In this document: positions 42,345 to 53,560 of the stretch, one piece after another | Numbering within the stretch: position 1 is the stretch's first letter | Layout of the letters: the number at the start of each line of letters is the position of its first letter | From: Brasenia schreberi | Lineage: Eukaryota; Streptophyta; Magnoliopsida; Nymphaeales; Cabombaceae | DNA: 64,000 bases | Direction of reading: 5' to 3' | NCBI GenBank assembly: GCA_036023115.1 | Contig: JAYKKT010000040.1 | Coordinates: forward strand, 6,912,001-6,976,000 | Notes under the pieces: model-generated | The model's input: only the letters and a program-made list of their open reading frames with translations | What the model was told of the DNA's origin: nothing | The model's database searches: none | Position numbers and translations under genes: made by a program

Positions 42345-43854
42345 GACCTAAATGTGTCACGATACCTTTAAGCGGGTGCTGTTGCTGCGTCATAGTGAGC
42401 CACAGTAACGTATGAAAACTGGGTGCTTACCTTAGTAGTGGGACTAACAAAAAATCGGATCTTTATTCACTTTAGAACGTGCCCCTGAGGTTCTCAACAT
42501 CTCATTGACTGAGCTAAAATCAGGAGCCTTCATTGGAGGGCGTTAAGGACATGCTCTTGGTAACCTAAGGACATCTCTCTCTCTCAGACCTCTTGCATGA
42601 GTGAGTTGCCAATGAAGATGACCATCTAAATAACTGATTAGTCGATCCGCTGATTGGAGAACCTCATTTTTTATATGATCAATGACAGCAAGTTGAATAC
42701 TTGTCCTGTGTTTTATTTTTTAATGCATGAATATATTAGATGGCCTTTCATAAATACACTGATTAGCACTTATCAGTCGATTCATATGTCCTTGAAACCG
42801 ATGGATAAGAACGTTAGCAATGGTTGGTGTAAAAAACATTGCACAAGTTTATTTATTAGCCGTGTTTGGTTGAAGGATGTGGCTAAACATGTCCTGGTTG
42901 GAATCAGACCAGCGGTTCCAAGCCAAATTGGAACGAGTCAGGAACCGGCTAAATGGAAATCGGAAGTGGAATTGAACCGGTGATCCCCGGGTTTGGTTGT
43001 GGTTCCACCTTCCATGGGACTGAAGTCTGTACCAAACTAATGATTTGGCTATTTTCATTTTCTTGTTTTGAAAATTTTAAATAATTTCTATATCTTTGCA
43101 GTTTAGAAAGGTTTTCGACTCAAACCTGAACCAGAACCAAAACCAGCTCGATCCCAGGAGAATCGAAAGCGATCATCTCTTGATGTGACATTAGCAACTT
43201 TGGGGATCAGACGTATTAGATATGATTGCAGCTTTTTTAACGAATTATCTCCTGAAAGAATCCTCGTAATGTGCATAACATGTCCTGCCAATTTGAGCAC
43301 ATTCTTTAGCAACTGCCCCCTTGTTCAAGCAATTCGAGACAAGTGCCTAGTTTGGTGCCCCCAGATCTTTCCACCAACTCGGATGTAGAAAAGTCATGAA
43401 CCTTCGCTTTTAAAAGATAAAAACGACTGGCGTCAAAGGGCAACAAAATGAGCACATGCCAGTTTTGCTGATAGAAGCATAGCTACTGCAATTTTACTAG
43501 AATTGCTTCTTTTCGAGAACTGAGAGTATAGGCAAGATTGTGCTCATTCTGGAGACCTTCTCCATGCCCATAGCATCTCTTCTTAAATGAAGAATATGAG
43601 CATTCAGGCATCGATAGGGGCACCATTCTGTCAGTTAAAGCAAGAGGAGCACCGAATTTGAAAAACAGAAGAGATTAGACAAGGTAGGTGCCCTTATTGC
43701 TGCTTGTTTTGATTCATGCAGGCATTTGACAACATAACCACTAACCCTGTGCTAATGGTCTGTGCATGCAAACGCACCAAACTAGGGATGGTAATTTGAA
43801 GGAGCAGGGTGGGTTTTCACTTCACTGACACTCGCCTTGTCCTGAAAAGGGCTT
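42345..43854. other. Intergenic sequence with degenerate GGTTCC-type repeats
   Basis: No gene recognised. From 42840 to 43170 there are phrases rich in ggaaccgg / ggttccacc / cagaacc, also seen at 54670-54930, probably decayed transposon ends. Confidence 0.4.
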
Positions 43855-44585
43855 AGTATCTTCACACCCCTTTTACTATCCACACTCTTTTTAAAAAAAA
43901 TACCAAAATTATCTCTCATAAGTTTCTCCCTCCTCTCTCACCCAATTTCAATAAGAGATTCTCTCACAGGATCTCTTTACTCTAGTGACCAACATTTTAT
44001 TTAGTGTTATTGTCTTCTTTGCAGCTGAACAATGTATATTCTTACAAATCTTTCAAAGAAAAAAAAGAATCAAGAATAAGAAAAACTAAATCAATAATAA
44101 AAAAAGAACATTAACAACAATAAGAATCAAGAACAAAAGAAGAAGAAAAAACAAATAAAAAATATATAAAAAATAAAAAATAACATCAAGTTCTCGACTT
44201 GAAACATGACCCAAGTGTGTCTCTCCAATGAGGGAGATACGCCTGAGTCGTGTTTCCTCAACGAGAGAGATACACCCCAACCACGTCTCCCCAACAGAAT
44301 GTGACCTTGTCATTTCATTTTGATTCTAGCTGAAAATAAAATCAATACATCAAATAAACCATAAAAAATATATCAAACCAATGAAATGCCCAACCAAATC
44401 ATTGAAATCCTGTCAAATAAGTTCTCTTTTCTCTTTCTTTTTTTCTTTTTTTTCGATCGGATTCAAAGTAATATGAGATATTGGATGGTGATATCATGTA
44501 TTGGATCGAGCTTGATGTTGTGGGTCATTAAAAAAATGGTATGAGATGGTTGACAGTAAAAAGTGAATATTTAGAGAAAGAGAGA
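43855..44585. mobile_element. Mutator-like non-autonomous element, copy 2 (truncated)
   Basis: Shares with 32937-33870 the left end (cacacccctttta..), the ctctagtgaccaacattt stretch, the purine-only A-rich block and the region attggatcgagctt. The right inverted terminus is missing; the element ends near the start of the orphan exon region. Confidence 0.55.
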
Positions 44586-44813
44586 AAAATTCAGCCAGGC
44601 CGGTCGGGAATTGTCATCCTTACCCATCTGAATGAGCTTAATCGAATTCGAATTGAGGCAAGGATTCGAGTCCGATCCGTTATCGTTCCCAACTTCAGGT
44701 TGGAACTTGGGCATAACGAAGAAGGATACATGCAGCAGGTTTTAGTTCGTGGAAGGAAACGCAAATTACGTTGACACTCCCAACAGAAAAGTACAGACAC
44801 ACACAGAGGTGCC

Positions 44814-44974
44814 ATGGAGGAAGGCAACCGTGGTATTATGGGGAGCTTCAAGAAGCAACGATCCGTTAAATCCTTATTTGGAGGACGAAACAAGTCTCAG
44901 GATTCCCCAACCGAGCAGCAATGGATTCCTCAACTTTCTACCATCGCTAATTCGGTCGTTGCGCGGTGCGCTAG
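44814..44974 (+). pseudogene. Orphan first coding exon of an unrecognised gene
   Basis: ATG at 44814 begins MEEGNRGIMGSFKKQRSVKS, LFGGRNKSQDSPTEQQWIPQ and LSTIANSVVARCA, and meets a good donor (AG|GTACCC) at 44975. The wording, with a basic N-terminus and an S-V-V-A-R-C end, looks like the first exon of a conserved plant gene of unknown function. No following exon was found in the 13 kb before the MYB gene, and a LINE begins 340 bp downstream. It may be a remnant, or the gene may have lost its body. The overlapping frame 44541-44774 shows no support. Confidence 0.5.
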
Positions 44975-45309
44975 GTACCCTCTTCCCTTCTCTCGTCGCT
45001 TCTTGTCGATCCTCTTAATCACCTTCGTACATATTTTTTTCATTATATGTCGTTGAAATTCTACAAGGAAATTGCTGCCATATTGAGTTTCTAATCGGCT
45101 GATGCTAATGCTTCTACAGGTGTTTTTGGATAGAACGTAAAGAACTAGCTTGAGAATCTTTAAAAAAAGATAGTAAGAACTCTCGAGAATTCTTTCCCAT
45201 ATTATCGTAAAAAGCCGTTCATGTTTTGATGTCCCGAATACTTGGAAGATATCACATTGATGTGTAGTTGTTATATATTTTTTTTGTATATGTGCCGGTA
45301 CTCACGAAA

Positions 45310-48300
45310 GTAAAATCCTTGAAACGGAGATGGTAGTATAAAGGATAAAGATGGCTTTTTGGGAGAAGATATATAAGGTGATTTGAAGAATTCCATAAAG
45401 GAGATACTTGTTTAGGAGGAGACTTAAATGGACATGTCAGTAAAGAGGTATATATCAATGTATTTATGAAAACTTTGATTTTGGGATATAAATGAGGAAG
45501 GTAGGGATATTTTAAATTTTGTTATGGCATTATCTTTATAATCAATACAATATTCAAAAAATGAGATGGACATTTAATTATTCACAAATACAAATTGGTT
45601 ATTTTGTTTGTAGGAAAAAAGATAAATCGTCTTATAAAGATTGCAAGGTAATTCAAAGAGAAAGTTTAATCACCCAACATCAACTTTTAGTTATAAATTT
45701 GGAGGTGAGAAGTGGCCAAAGAAGAAACGAGTGCATCGAGTTGTTCAAACTAAATGGTGGAACCTCAAAAGCAAGAAAGAATGTATATTTAGACAAAAAG
45801 TCTTTCAAGGAGATGCTTTGAATTATTTTGGTACACCTTGTAATATGTGAAACAATATGACTATACATATTAGGAAAGAAGCGAAAGATGTGATTGGTGA
45901 ATTTAAGAGAGGTGTACCAGTACAAAAAGAAGCTTCGTGGTAGAGTGAAGTGGTAAAAAATAAAATCAAGATAAAGAGGATATGTTACAAATTACATTAT
46001 GCTAATAAGACTAGTGAAACTTTAGAAGCTCATAGGAAAGCAAAGAAAGAAGCGAAAAAAGCCGTGGGTGAAGCAACATTTATATAAAAAGCTCAACTCA
46101 AAAGAGGGCAAAAGAAATATTTTTAGGATAGCTAGAGCTAGAGACATGAAAGTTAAGGAACTTAATTTTGCTAGATGTATCAAAGACGAGGATGAAAAAA
46201 TTTAGTAGCAAATGAAGATATAAAAATAGATGAAAAAACTATTTTTATAAGTTTTTAAATGAAAATAAAGATGTTAGTATTAGCTTAGGAAAGTTCGTCA
46301 AATCAGAAAAGCATATAAACCATAATTTCTACCGACATATTCAAAAGAATGAAGTTAAAAGATCTTAAACATATGAAGGATGGTAAATCAATAGGACCAC
46401 ACAATATTCCTATAGAAGTTAGGAGAAACAAGAATATATTAGCTCACAAGACTATTTAAGGAAATATAGAGAAACCAAAAGATACCTGCGGAATGGAGAG
46501 TGACTACACTTATACCCATATGCAAGAATAAGGGAGACATTAAGAATTGTGTGAATTATTGGGGGTATCAAGTTAATGAGCCACACTATGAAATTATGGA
46601 AAAGAATTATCGAACGTAAAATTACATATGGCTATACATTGTATGTGGAACAATATAGCTATACATATTAGGAAAGTGGCGAAAGATGTATTAGATGAAT
46701 CAAAGAGAGGTGTACAAGTACAAAAAGAAGCTTGGTGGTAGAGTAAAGAGGTACAAACTAAAATAAAAGCAAAGAGGGCATGTTACCAATTACATTATGC
46801 TAAGAAAACTAGTAAAACTTTATAGGCTTATAAGAAAGCAAAAAAAAAAGTGAAAAAGACTCTAAGTGAAGCAAAAGCTAAAATTTGGGAGGATTTATAT
46901 AAAAAACTCAACTCAAAAAAGGCTAAAAGATTTTTTTAGGATAGCTAGGGCTAGAGATAAGAATAGTAAGGATCTTAATTTTGTTAGATGCATCAAAGAC
47001 GAGGATGAGAAAATTCTAGTGGTAAATGATGATATAAAAAATAGATGAAAAATTTATTTTTATAAGTTTTTTAATAAAAATAAAGGTGTTAGTATTAACT
47101 TAGGAGGTTTAGCCAAATCATAAAAGTATATAAACCACAATTTTTACCGACGTATTCAAAAGAATGAAGTCAAAGAGGCTCTTAAACATATGAAGGATAG
47201 TAAATCGGTAGGACCACATAATATTCTTATAAAAGTTTGGAAAATCTTAGGAGAGACAGGAATCACTTGGCTCACAAGACTATTTAATGAAATATGGAGA
47301 AACCAAAAGATGCCCGAAGAATGTAGAGCGAGTACACTTATACCTATATACAAGAACAATGGAGACATTAAGAATTGTGTGAATTATCAAGGTATCAAGT
47401 TAATGAGTCATAGTATGAAATTGTGAGAAAGAATTATCGAACGTAGGTTAAGATAAGTATCGAGTACAATAGAGAACCAATTTGGATTCATGCTAAGCAT
47501 ATATTTTATTGAAGCGATTCATCTTTTGAGACGCCTTATGAAACATTTTACAGTAAAAAAGAAAGACCTTCCTATGATATTTATTGATCTACAAAAAACT
47601 TACGATAGGATATTAAGGGAGGTTCTTTGGAGAACCTTGGGAAAAAGAAGTATCCCATTGACATATATAAACCTACCTTATAAGAGACACGTACGATGGT
47701 AGAAAAACATGTGTGAGGACTCATGAAGGAATGACAAACTTTTTTGAAGTTAATATTGGGTTACATCAAGGATCAACTTTAAGTCCATATTTATTTATAA
47801 TGGTGATTGATGAGTTAACAAAACATATTTAAGATGAAGTGCCTTGGTATATGTTATTTACAGATGACTTATATTAGTGAATGAGTCTAAGGAAAAAGTT
47901 AATAGAAAATTAGAACTATGCAGAGAAATATTTGAAAGTAAAGGCTTTCGACTTAGTAGAACAAAGACATAATATATGGAATGTAAGTTTGATAATTTGA
48001 TTACTTTGGAGGACATAGAAATTAAAATTGACAGACATTGCATCTCCAAAAAGAAAGTTTTAAATACCTAGGGTCAATTTTTCATAGTAATGAAAGAATT
48101 GATTTAGATATTACAGATAGAATTAATGCTGGTTGTTAAAATGGAGAGGAGCATCATGTATTCTTTGTGACAAGAAGATACCATTAAAGTTAAAAGATAA
48201 ATATTATAGAGCAACAATTAACCTGCCATGTTTTATGTTTCTGAATATTTGTAGTTAATCATCATGTACAAAAGATGTCTATGGCAGAAATGAAGATGTT

Positions 48301-48655
48301 GAGATGGATGAGTGGTCATACAAGGAAAGATTGTATACATAATGAGGTTATTAGAAACAAATTAGGAGTAGCATCAATAGAAGATAAAATGAGAGAATCT
48401 CATTTAAGATAGTTTGAACATATAGAAAGAAGATCAAAAGAAGCGCCCGTAAGAATGTATGAAAAACTAGATTTTGGAAGTATTAAAAGAGGTAGAGGAT
48501 GACTATAAAAGTGTTGAAAAGAAATAATAAAGAATGATCCAGCTTATGTTGATATAACTACTAACATGACACGTGATAGGGCTTTGTGGAAACAAATAAT
48601 CCATATAGTTGACCCCGTCTCGTATGGTAAAAGGCTTAGTTGTTGTTGTAGTTGT
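45310..48655 (+). mobile_element. RTE-like LINE, 3.3 kb, with internal tandem duplication
   Basis: From 5': end of endonuclease (45345-45440), the linker, RT (47190-47426: VWKILGETGITWLTRLFNEI; 47490-47702: DLPMIFIDLQKTYDR), a catalytic segment decayed near 47855, the C-terminal end (48290-48600) and the GACCCCGTCTCGTATGG plus TTGTTGTTG tail. The segment 45836-46618 and the segment 46640-47440 are two versions of the same part, so the endonuclease-RT region is duplicated. Many stops. Confidence 0.88.
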
Positions 48656-49340
48656 GTTGGGAATTGGATTTCACACTTAAAATGGGAAATTTATGGCGTG
48701 CTTAGATATATTGGGAAGAATTTTATTGAGAATTGGAAACTCTTGATTTTAAGAATTATCAAGAATTCACTACCATCTAATACTGACAAAACATTTATAT
48801 TTTTATGTTTCCATATTTGGAAGTTTTCTAATTCGTGGCTAGTTGAATGATCGACCATGTTCACATCATCAATGATAAGTGAAACCTGAAGATGAGAATT
48901 TGAGTCAGAAGATTAGCTTGTATTCTCTTTCTCAGGTTCAATCTAATTCAATGGACCCTAATTTCCTTCAGTTTTTAGTGATTCCTCTTCTCTTTCATTT
49001 GGAATTGTAAAATCCATGCATTATTTGCTGCCCTGTAATTGTTTATCATGATTGAATTCCCAAAAAAAGCTCATTTATTCTTTAATTGATGGTATTCTAC
49101 TCTGACATTAAGAAAATATCAGTGCTTGTTATATTAGTTTATTATTCTTTCACACATTTACCTAACTGTATCGATTGCTTTGTGTAGCTAATTCTTCATC
49201 TCCTGTCATTTATTGATTGCTCTATATTTTCTGTTCTCCTAGACATGTGCTTATCTGTATACACATTACACGTTTTGCTCCAGAATTGTCAACAACCGGT
49301 AGTGAACATGAAAAACAGTTCACATGTACTAATCAATAAT
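48656..49340. other. AT-rich intergenic sequence, nothing recognised
   Basis: No open frame or repeat of note in this interval. Confidence 0.45.
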
Positions 49341-49680
49341 CATGTTACCATATGAGGTAGCTGAAGTATCAGAAGTTATTAATCATCCAAATACTATTTA
49401 TGCACTGAATGAAATGAGAAATAAGATTCCATATTATTGATCAATTGAATACAATCCAATGGTAACATGACTTTAACATTGCCATATGAGTTAGCTGAAG
49501 CACAAGAAGTTGTTAATCATTCAAATATTATTCATGCACTAAATGAAATGAAAAATAAGACAAGAAATTATTGATCAATTGAATATGATCCAATGGTAAC
49601 ATGACTTTAACATTGCCATATGAGCCAACTGAAGCATCATAAGTTATTAATCATCCAAATACTATTCATGCAAAACACAT
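49341..49680. repeat. Tandem repeat, three units of about 134 bp
   Basis: Units start at about 49343, 49477 and 49610 with ttaccatatgaggtagctg / ttgccatatgagttagctg / ttgccatatgagccaactg. The first two are complete, the third is partial. All contain aatcatccaaatactatt-like text. Confidence 0.85.
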
Positions 49681-50384
49681 ACTTCACTTTTTTGGATCAT
49701 GAATGTTTTGCAAAAAGCATGATTCTCACAAAAAAAACAGTTGAGCTGCACAATGTGGAAAGTATGATTTTGTAATGTAGTTGCTGATTTTGGTTGACAA
49801 ATCATAGATACACAAATAATATCATATAGTCAGAGTCGAAGGTCCAAGATGGATTGCAATCTCAATCCTACGGTAGGAACAAACCAATATTTCAGTAAAG
49901 AGCTCTCACACCTATTGCTCCAAAGGTGCGATGATGGAGTAGCAGAACCTTTAGAGACAAGATGGAATCATAGCTATCACGTTTGGTTTTCAAGGTGATA
50001 TCAGGAAAGAAGCATCGCAATGAAGTGCCTTCCTAGAAACAGAAGAGCACCTCTCAATAAAGTATTATCAACTACCTTTGCAGCTCTCATCTACAATTGG
50101 CAATAGGACGGTAGCATTTCTCTCACAAAAGAAGGGCAGGTGAAAATATAAGGATGCAACACATCTTCCCTCTTGTGTCACCGCCCACGCCAGGAGCAAA
50201 CAACCCCACTTACCCACCTTTCCTACTTGGATCACCACCAACAACAATCAAGATGACAAAAATGTTGGTCTCATGGTCCCTCCCACTTCATATGCGACTT
50301 CTAGGCTACTCTTTGATTATTGTCCATCAATGGTCGAGGCCGAGCTCGATATGTTTCCCAAGTCGAAGCCAGTGATCAAGAGCG
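49681..50384. other. Unassigned sequence before the copia remnant
   Basis: No LTR partner or coding region recognised. It may be the decayed 5' end of the copia element. Confidence 0.35.
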
Positions 50385-50756
50385 GTGATTGCGAATGAAT
50401 TAGGAAGATGGTGGTGGAGCAGTAGAGTATTAGAAAGTATTCATCGGAAGCCATTTCTTACCAAAGAAGAGGTACTTATCAATCTTCAAATGACAAAAAC
50501 AATAATTAATAAAGCTAGGCTTCAAAGAGATACCACACTTACCACATTTAAACCTGAAATAAAATGTGAAGTCTTATTGTCCTCCTCATTTCAAAAATGA
50601 AGGATCAAGCGAAGCAAGAAAAAAGATCATTTGCCATCATTGTACAGAAGCATGGCATATAAGGCCAAATTGCCTTAAGTTTAAAAAGAAGGTGGCTTTA
50701 GTAGAAGAACATGCTTCATCTTTCATCCTTACTTCAAGAAAAAGTGAATCAACTTA
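50385..50756 (+). pseudogene. Copia Gag remnant with zinc knuckle
   Basis: Reads FLTKEEVLINLQMTKTIINK and, in the next frame, KKIICHHCTEAWHIRPNC, a CCHC knuckle in which the Gly is replaced (CHHCTEAWHIRPNC keeps all four ligands). Confidence 0.7.
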
Positions 50757-50786
50757 AAGCTCAAATGAAGGAGAAAGAAACGGTTA

Positions 50787-51740
50787 GTGTGGTTTGCGTT
50801 GATGAAGGTGATTGGTAGTGGATATATTGTAAATGATCGCCTCTCAAAGAAGGTGATTGGTAGTGGATATAGAGAGGACAAACTTTACGTTATGGACTAT
50901 CTGCATAATATAAGATATGTTAATGTTTTGTCGAATGATACTCTTCTATGGCACAAGAGATTAGGACATCTTAATACTCAAAAATTGTATCAATGTCCTC
51001 TTTGAATAAAATCTAAGGAAGATTTTTCTTGCAAAGATTGTACTCTTGGTAAAATGCAACATCTTTCATTTCCAAACAAAACGCATGTTACCACAAGACC
51101 TTTCGAAATAATTCATTCAAATGTACAGGGACCGACACCCATTTTGTCTAAAAGAGGCATTTCCTACTATGCTATTTTCACAGATGATTTTACTAAGTAT
51201 ACATGATTATATCTTTTAAAAACAAAATCTGAAATTTTGTCTTTCATAATCTTGTAAAACATCAATTTGGTTCTGAAATCAATATTTTTAGATCGGATTC
51301 AGGAGGGAAATTTATGTCAAAAGAATTTAAAAATTATCTCAATAAATTTGGAATCATACATCAAACCTCTTGCACTAAGACTCACCAACAAAATGATATT
51401 TCAAAACGTAAATATTGAAATATTTTGGAAACCATAAGAACCTTGCTTTTATCAAGTGGTGTTCCTAAGAATTTTTGGGCAGAAGCTATTATGATTGCAA
51501 TCTATTTAATTAATCAGATGCCCTCTTTGGTTTTACCAAATTTGTCTCCTATAGAAAAACTCTTTAAAGTTTCTCCCAACTATTCAAGACTTTGTATTTT
51601 TGGATATAAATATTTTGTTTACACCGACAAAGATGATAAACTATCCTCTTGTGCCATAGAATATGTTTTTCTAGGATATGAAATAAATAAAAATAGGTAT
51701 AGGTGTTATGATTGTAAAAATGACAAACTTTATATATAGC
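50787..51740 (+). pseudogene. Copia integrase remnant
   Basis: Pre-integrase motif [16 protein letters not shown] at 50945-50995, HSNVQGPTP (first catalytic Asp replaced by Asn) and TDDFTKYT near 51110-51205, and the C-terminal piece 51425-51739 (TLLLSSGVPKNFWAEAIMIA; VFLGYE). Stops interrupt it. Confidence 0.85.
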
Positions 51741-51889
51741 GAGATGTCAACTTTTTTTAAAACGAATATATTTTTAAGGCATGGATGATGTTAGTTCTAT
51801 TGATGACTCCTTCTATTCCTTCTTGAATGATATTTTAGGTGAAGAGGTGGTTCATGTAGAAAATTACCTTGATGAACATAGAGTTGAAT

Positions 51890-52535
51890 GCTTTATATAA
51901 AGCCCAAGACTGGATTTATGTCATGAACGAAGAGTTAGATGCTTTATATAAGGCCAAACTTGGGATGTTGTCTCTAGATCATCAAACAAAAAAACTATTG
52001 GTTGTCGGTGGGTATATAAAATTAAAACTAATGGTGATGGTTTATTAGATCACTATAAAGCTAGATTAGTTAGTAAAAGTTACTCATAAGAGTATGAAAT
52101 TGATTATGAAGAAACATTTACTCCTATGACTAGAATGATAACTGTTATAACACGTATAGTTGATTCATCATTGAAATAGCTATCAGTTAGATGTCAAAAA
52201 TACTTTTTTGAATGGTTGGTTGAAGGAAGAAGTATATGTATAGTCTCAAACAAGCTCCCAAAGCTTGGTTTAATAGAATGATTGAATTCATGACATCATA
52301 TGGTTTTACTATCTATTATACGGATACAACTTTGTTTATAAGAAAGTCCTCTACAAGTATTTTTATTCTTTTGCTCTATGTCGATGATATGATTATTATA
52401 GGTAGTGATAATTTCGGTATTCAGCAAATCAAGGAAGAACTTGGTAATATGTTTGAAATGAAAGATCTTTACCAACTTTCTTATTTTCTTGGCATTGAGG
52501 CAACTCATGATGATAGAGGTTTTTTTTTATGATAA
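51890..52535 (+). pseudogene. Copia reverse transcriptase remnant
   Basis: [20 protein letters not shown] at 51990-52060, then after stops the frame 52236-52532 with QAPKAWFNRMIEFM and the catalytic [13 protein letters not shown]. The part between has lost about 100 bp relative to intact elements. Confidence 0.9.
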
Positions 52536-52599
52536 ACTAAGTTTACTAACGATATTGTTCTTAGATTAAGAATTATAGATAACAAAGTTATTAAGACAC

Positions 52600-53032
52600 T
52601 TGAGGTAATCAACCAGAATATGCGTCTAATTGATGGCAAACTTTTGAGTGATCCCACACATTACAGACAAATGGTTGGAGCACTCACCTACCTTACCATA
52701 AAATGGCTAGATATTGCTTATATTGTTCATAATATAAGTCAGTTTCAACATGCGTTTACCTCAGTGCATATGAGTGCTATTATGAGGATTGTTCGTTATA
52801 TTCGACAAACCTCAACCAAGGGAGTATTTCTATCATCTTTCTTTTTATCTGAGTTGATCACATATATTGATGCTGATTGGGGTGGTAATGTGAATGACAG
52901 ACACTCTACCACTGGCTATTGCATTTTCCTTGGTTACTCTCTCATCTCATGGAAATGTAAGAAACAACAAAATGTGTCTTTCCTCTACCGAAACTTAGTA
53001 TTGTGCAATGACTAACACAACTACTGAACTAA
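52600..53032 (+). pseudogene. Copia RNase H remnant
   Basis: [39 protein letters not shown] and WKCKKQQNVS, with the following STEAEY-like segment in a shifted frame. It ends where the sequence folds back at about 53032. Confidence 0.88.
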
Positions 53033-53170
53033 CTTAGCCGTGAGGAGAGGAAGAAAAGACACCTTTTGTTGTTTCTGGGTAGGGTCCGAGCAACCCATTT
53101 TCTAATACATCCCTCAAACTGACAGATCCATGACCTAAAGTTTGTCAATAAAAAATTGAAATCGGGCCAT
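52960..53170. repeat. Inverted junction of two copia fragments
   Basis: agaaacaacaaaatgtgtct at 52960 recurs inverted at about 53043-53076, so the RNase H segment folds back. Next, 53090-53165 resembles, in minus orientation, the purine tract and coding end found next to the LTR of element C (ccctcaaact.., aaagtttgtc). The block is therefore a rearranged pair of copia ends in opposite orientation. Confidence 0.75.
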
Positions 53171-53560
53171 CAGGGCCACTAGCCGTTGGGAGCTGGTTGT
53201 GACCAACCCCCTTCACTCTTCTCTTCCTCTCCTCTCTCTGCTCCTTATGTCTCCCAACGGTTAGTTGTGTAGCCATTGGGGGTTGACCATGACCATGCCC
53301 CCTTCACTCTTCTCTTCCTCTCCTCTCTATGCTCCTCTCTCTACTCCTTATGCCCTCTATAAATACATCTTCAATGTACATACAATGCAAGTCTTTTGTT
53401 GCTAAATAATATTCATTTTTGGTATATTGTGTATTTGTTTCTTAGCTTTATTATAGCCTTTTTCTAAGGCTTTTGTAAGTGATATTTTGAGGTGATATTC
53501 ATCAACCTTCCGCTGCTACGTTGAAGCATTGTATTCATTACATGGGCATCATTTGATGAG
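53171..53560. repeat. Possible copia LTR-derived sequence with a 100 bp tandem duplication
   Basis: The phrase cccttcactcttctcttcctc occurs twice (about 53208 and 53301) with flanking text gttggg..gaccatgacc. Positions 53163-53185 resemble the actagccgttggagc part of the element C LTR. A TATA-like tctataaatacatc at 53353 may be the old LTR promoter. Confidence 0.5.

Larger units (their letters stand above)
50385..53035 (+). mobile_element. Decayed Ty1/copia element D
   Basis: Plus-strand remains of gag (50385-50756), pre-integrase and integrase (50787-51740), RT (51890-52530) and RNase H (52600-53030). Short frames broken by many stops indicate an old copy. LTRs could not be paired. The 3' end is a rearranged inverted segment (53036-53170). 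Confidence 0.9.

Noticed and set aside
45121..45160. Second exon for the orphan exon 44814-44974 (acceptor ACAG at 45119)
   Set aside because: The frame reaches a stop after about a dozen codons and shows no conservation-like pattern.
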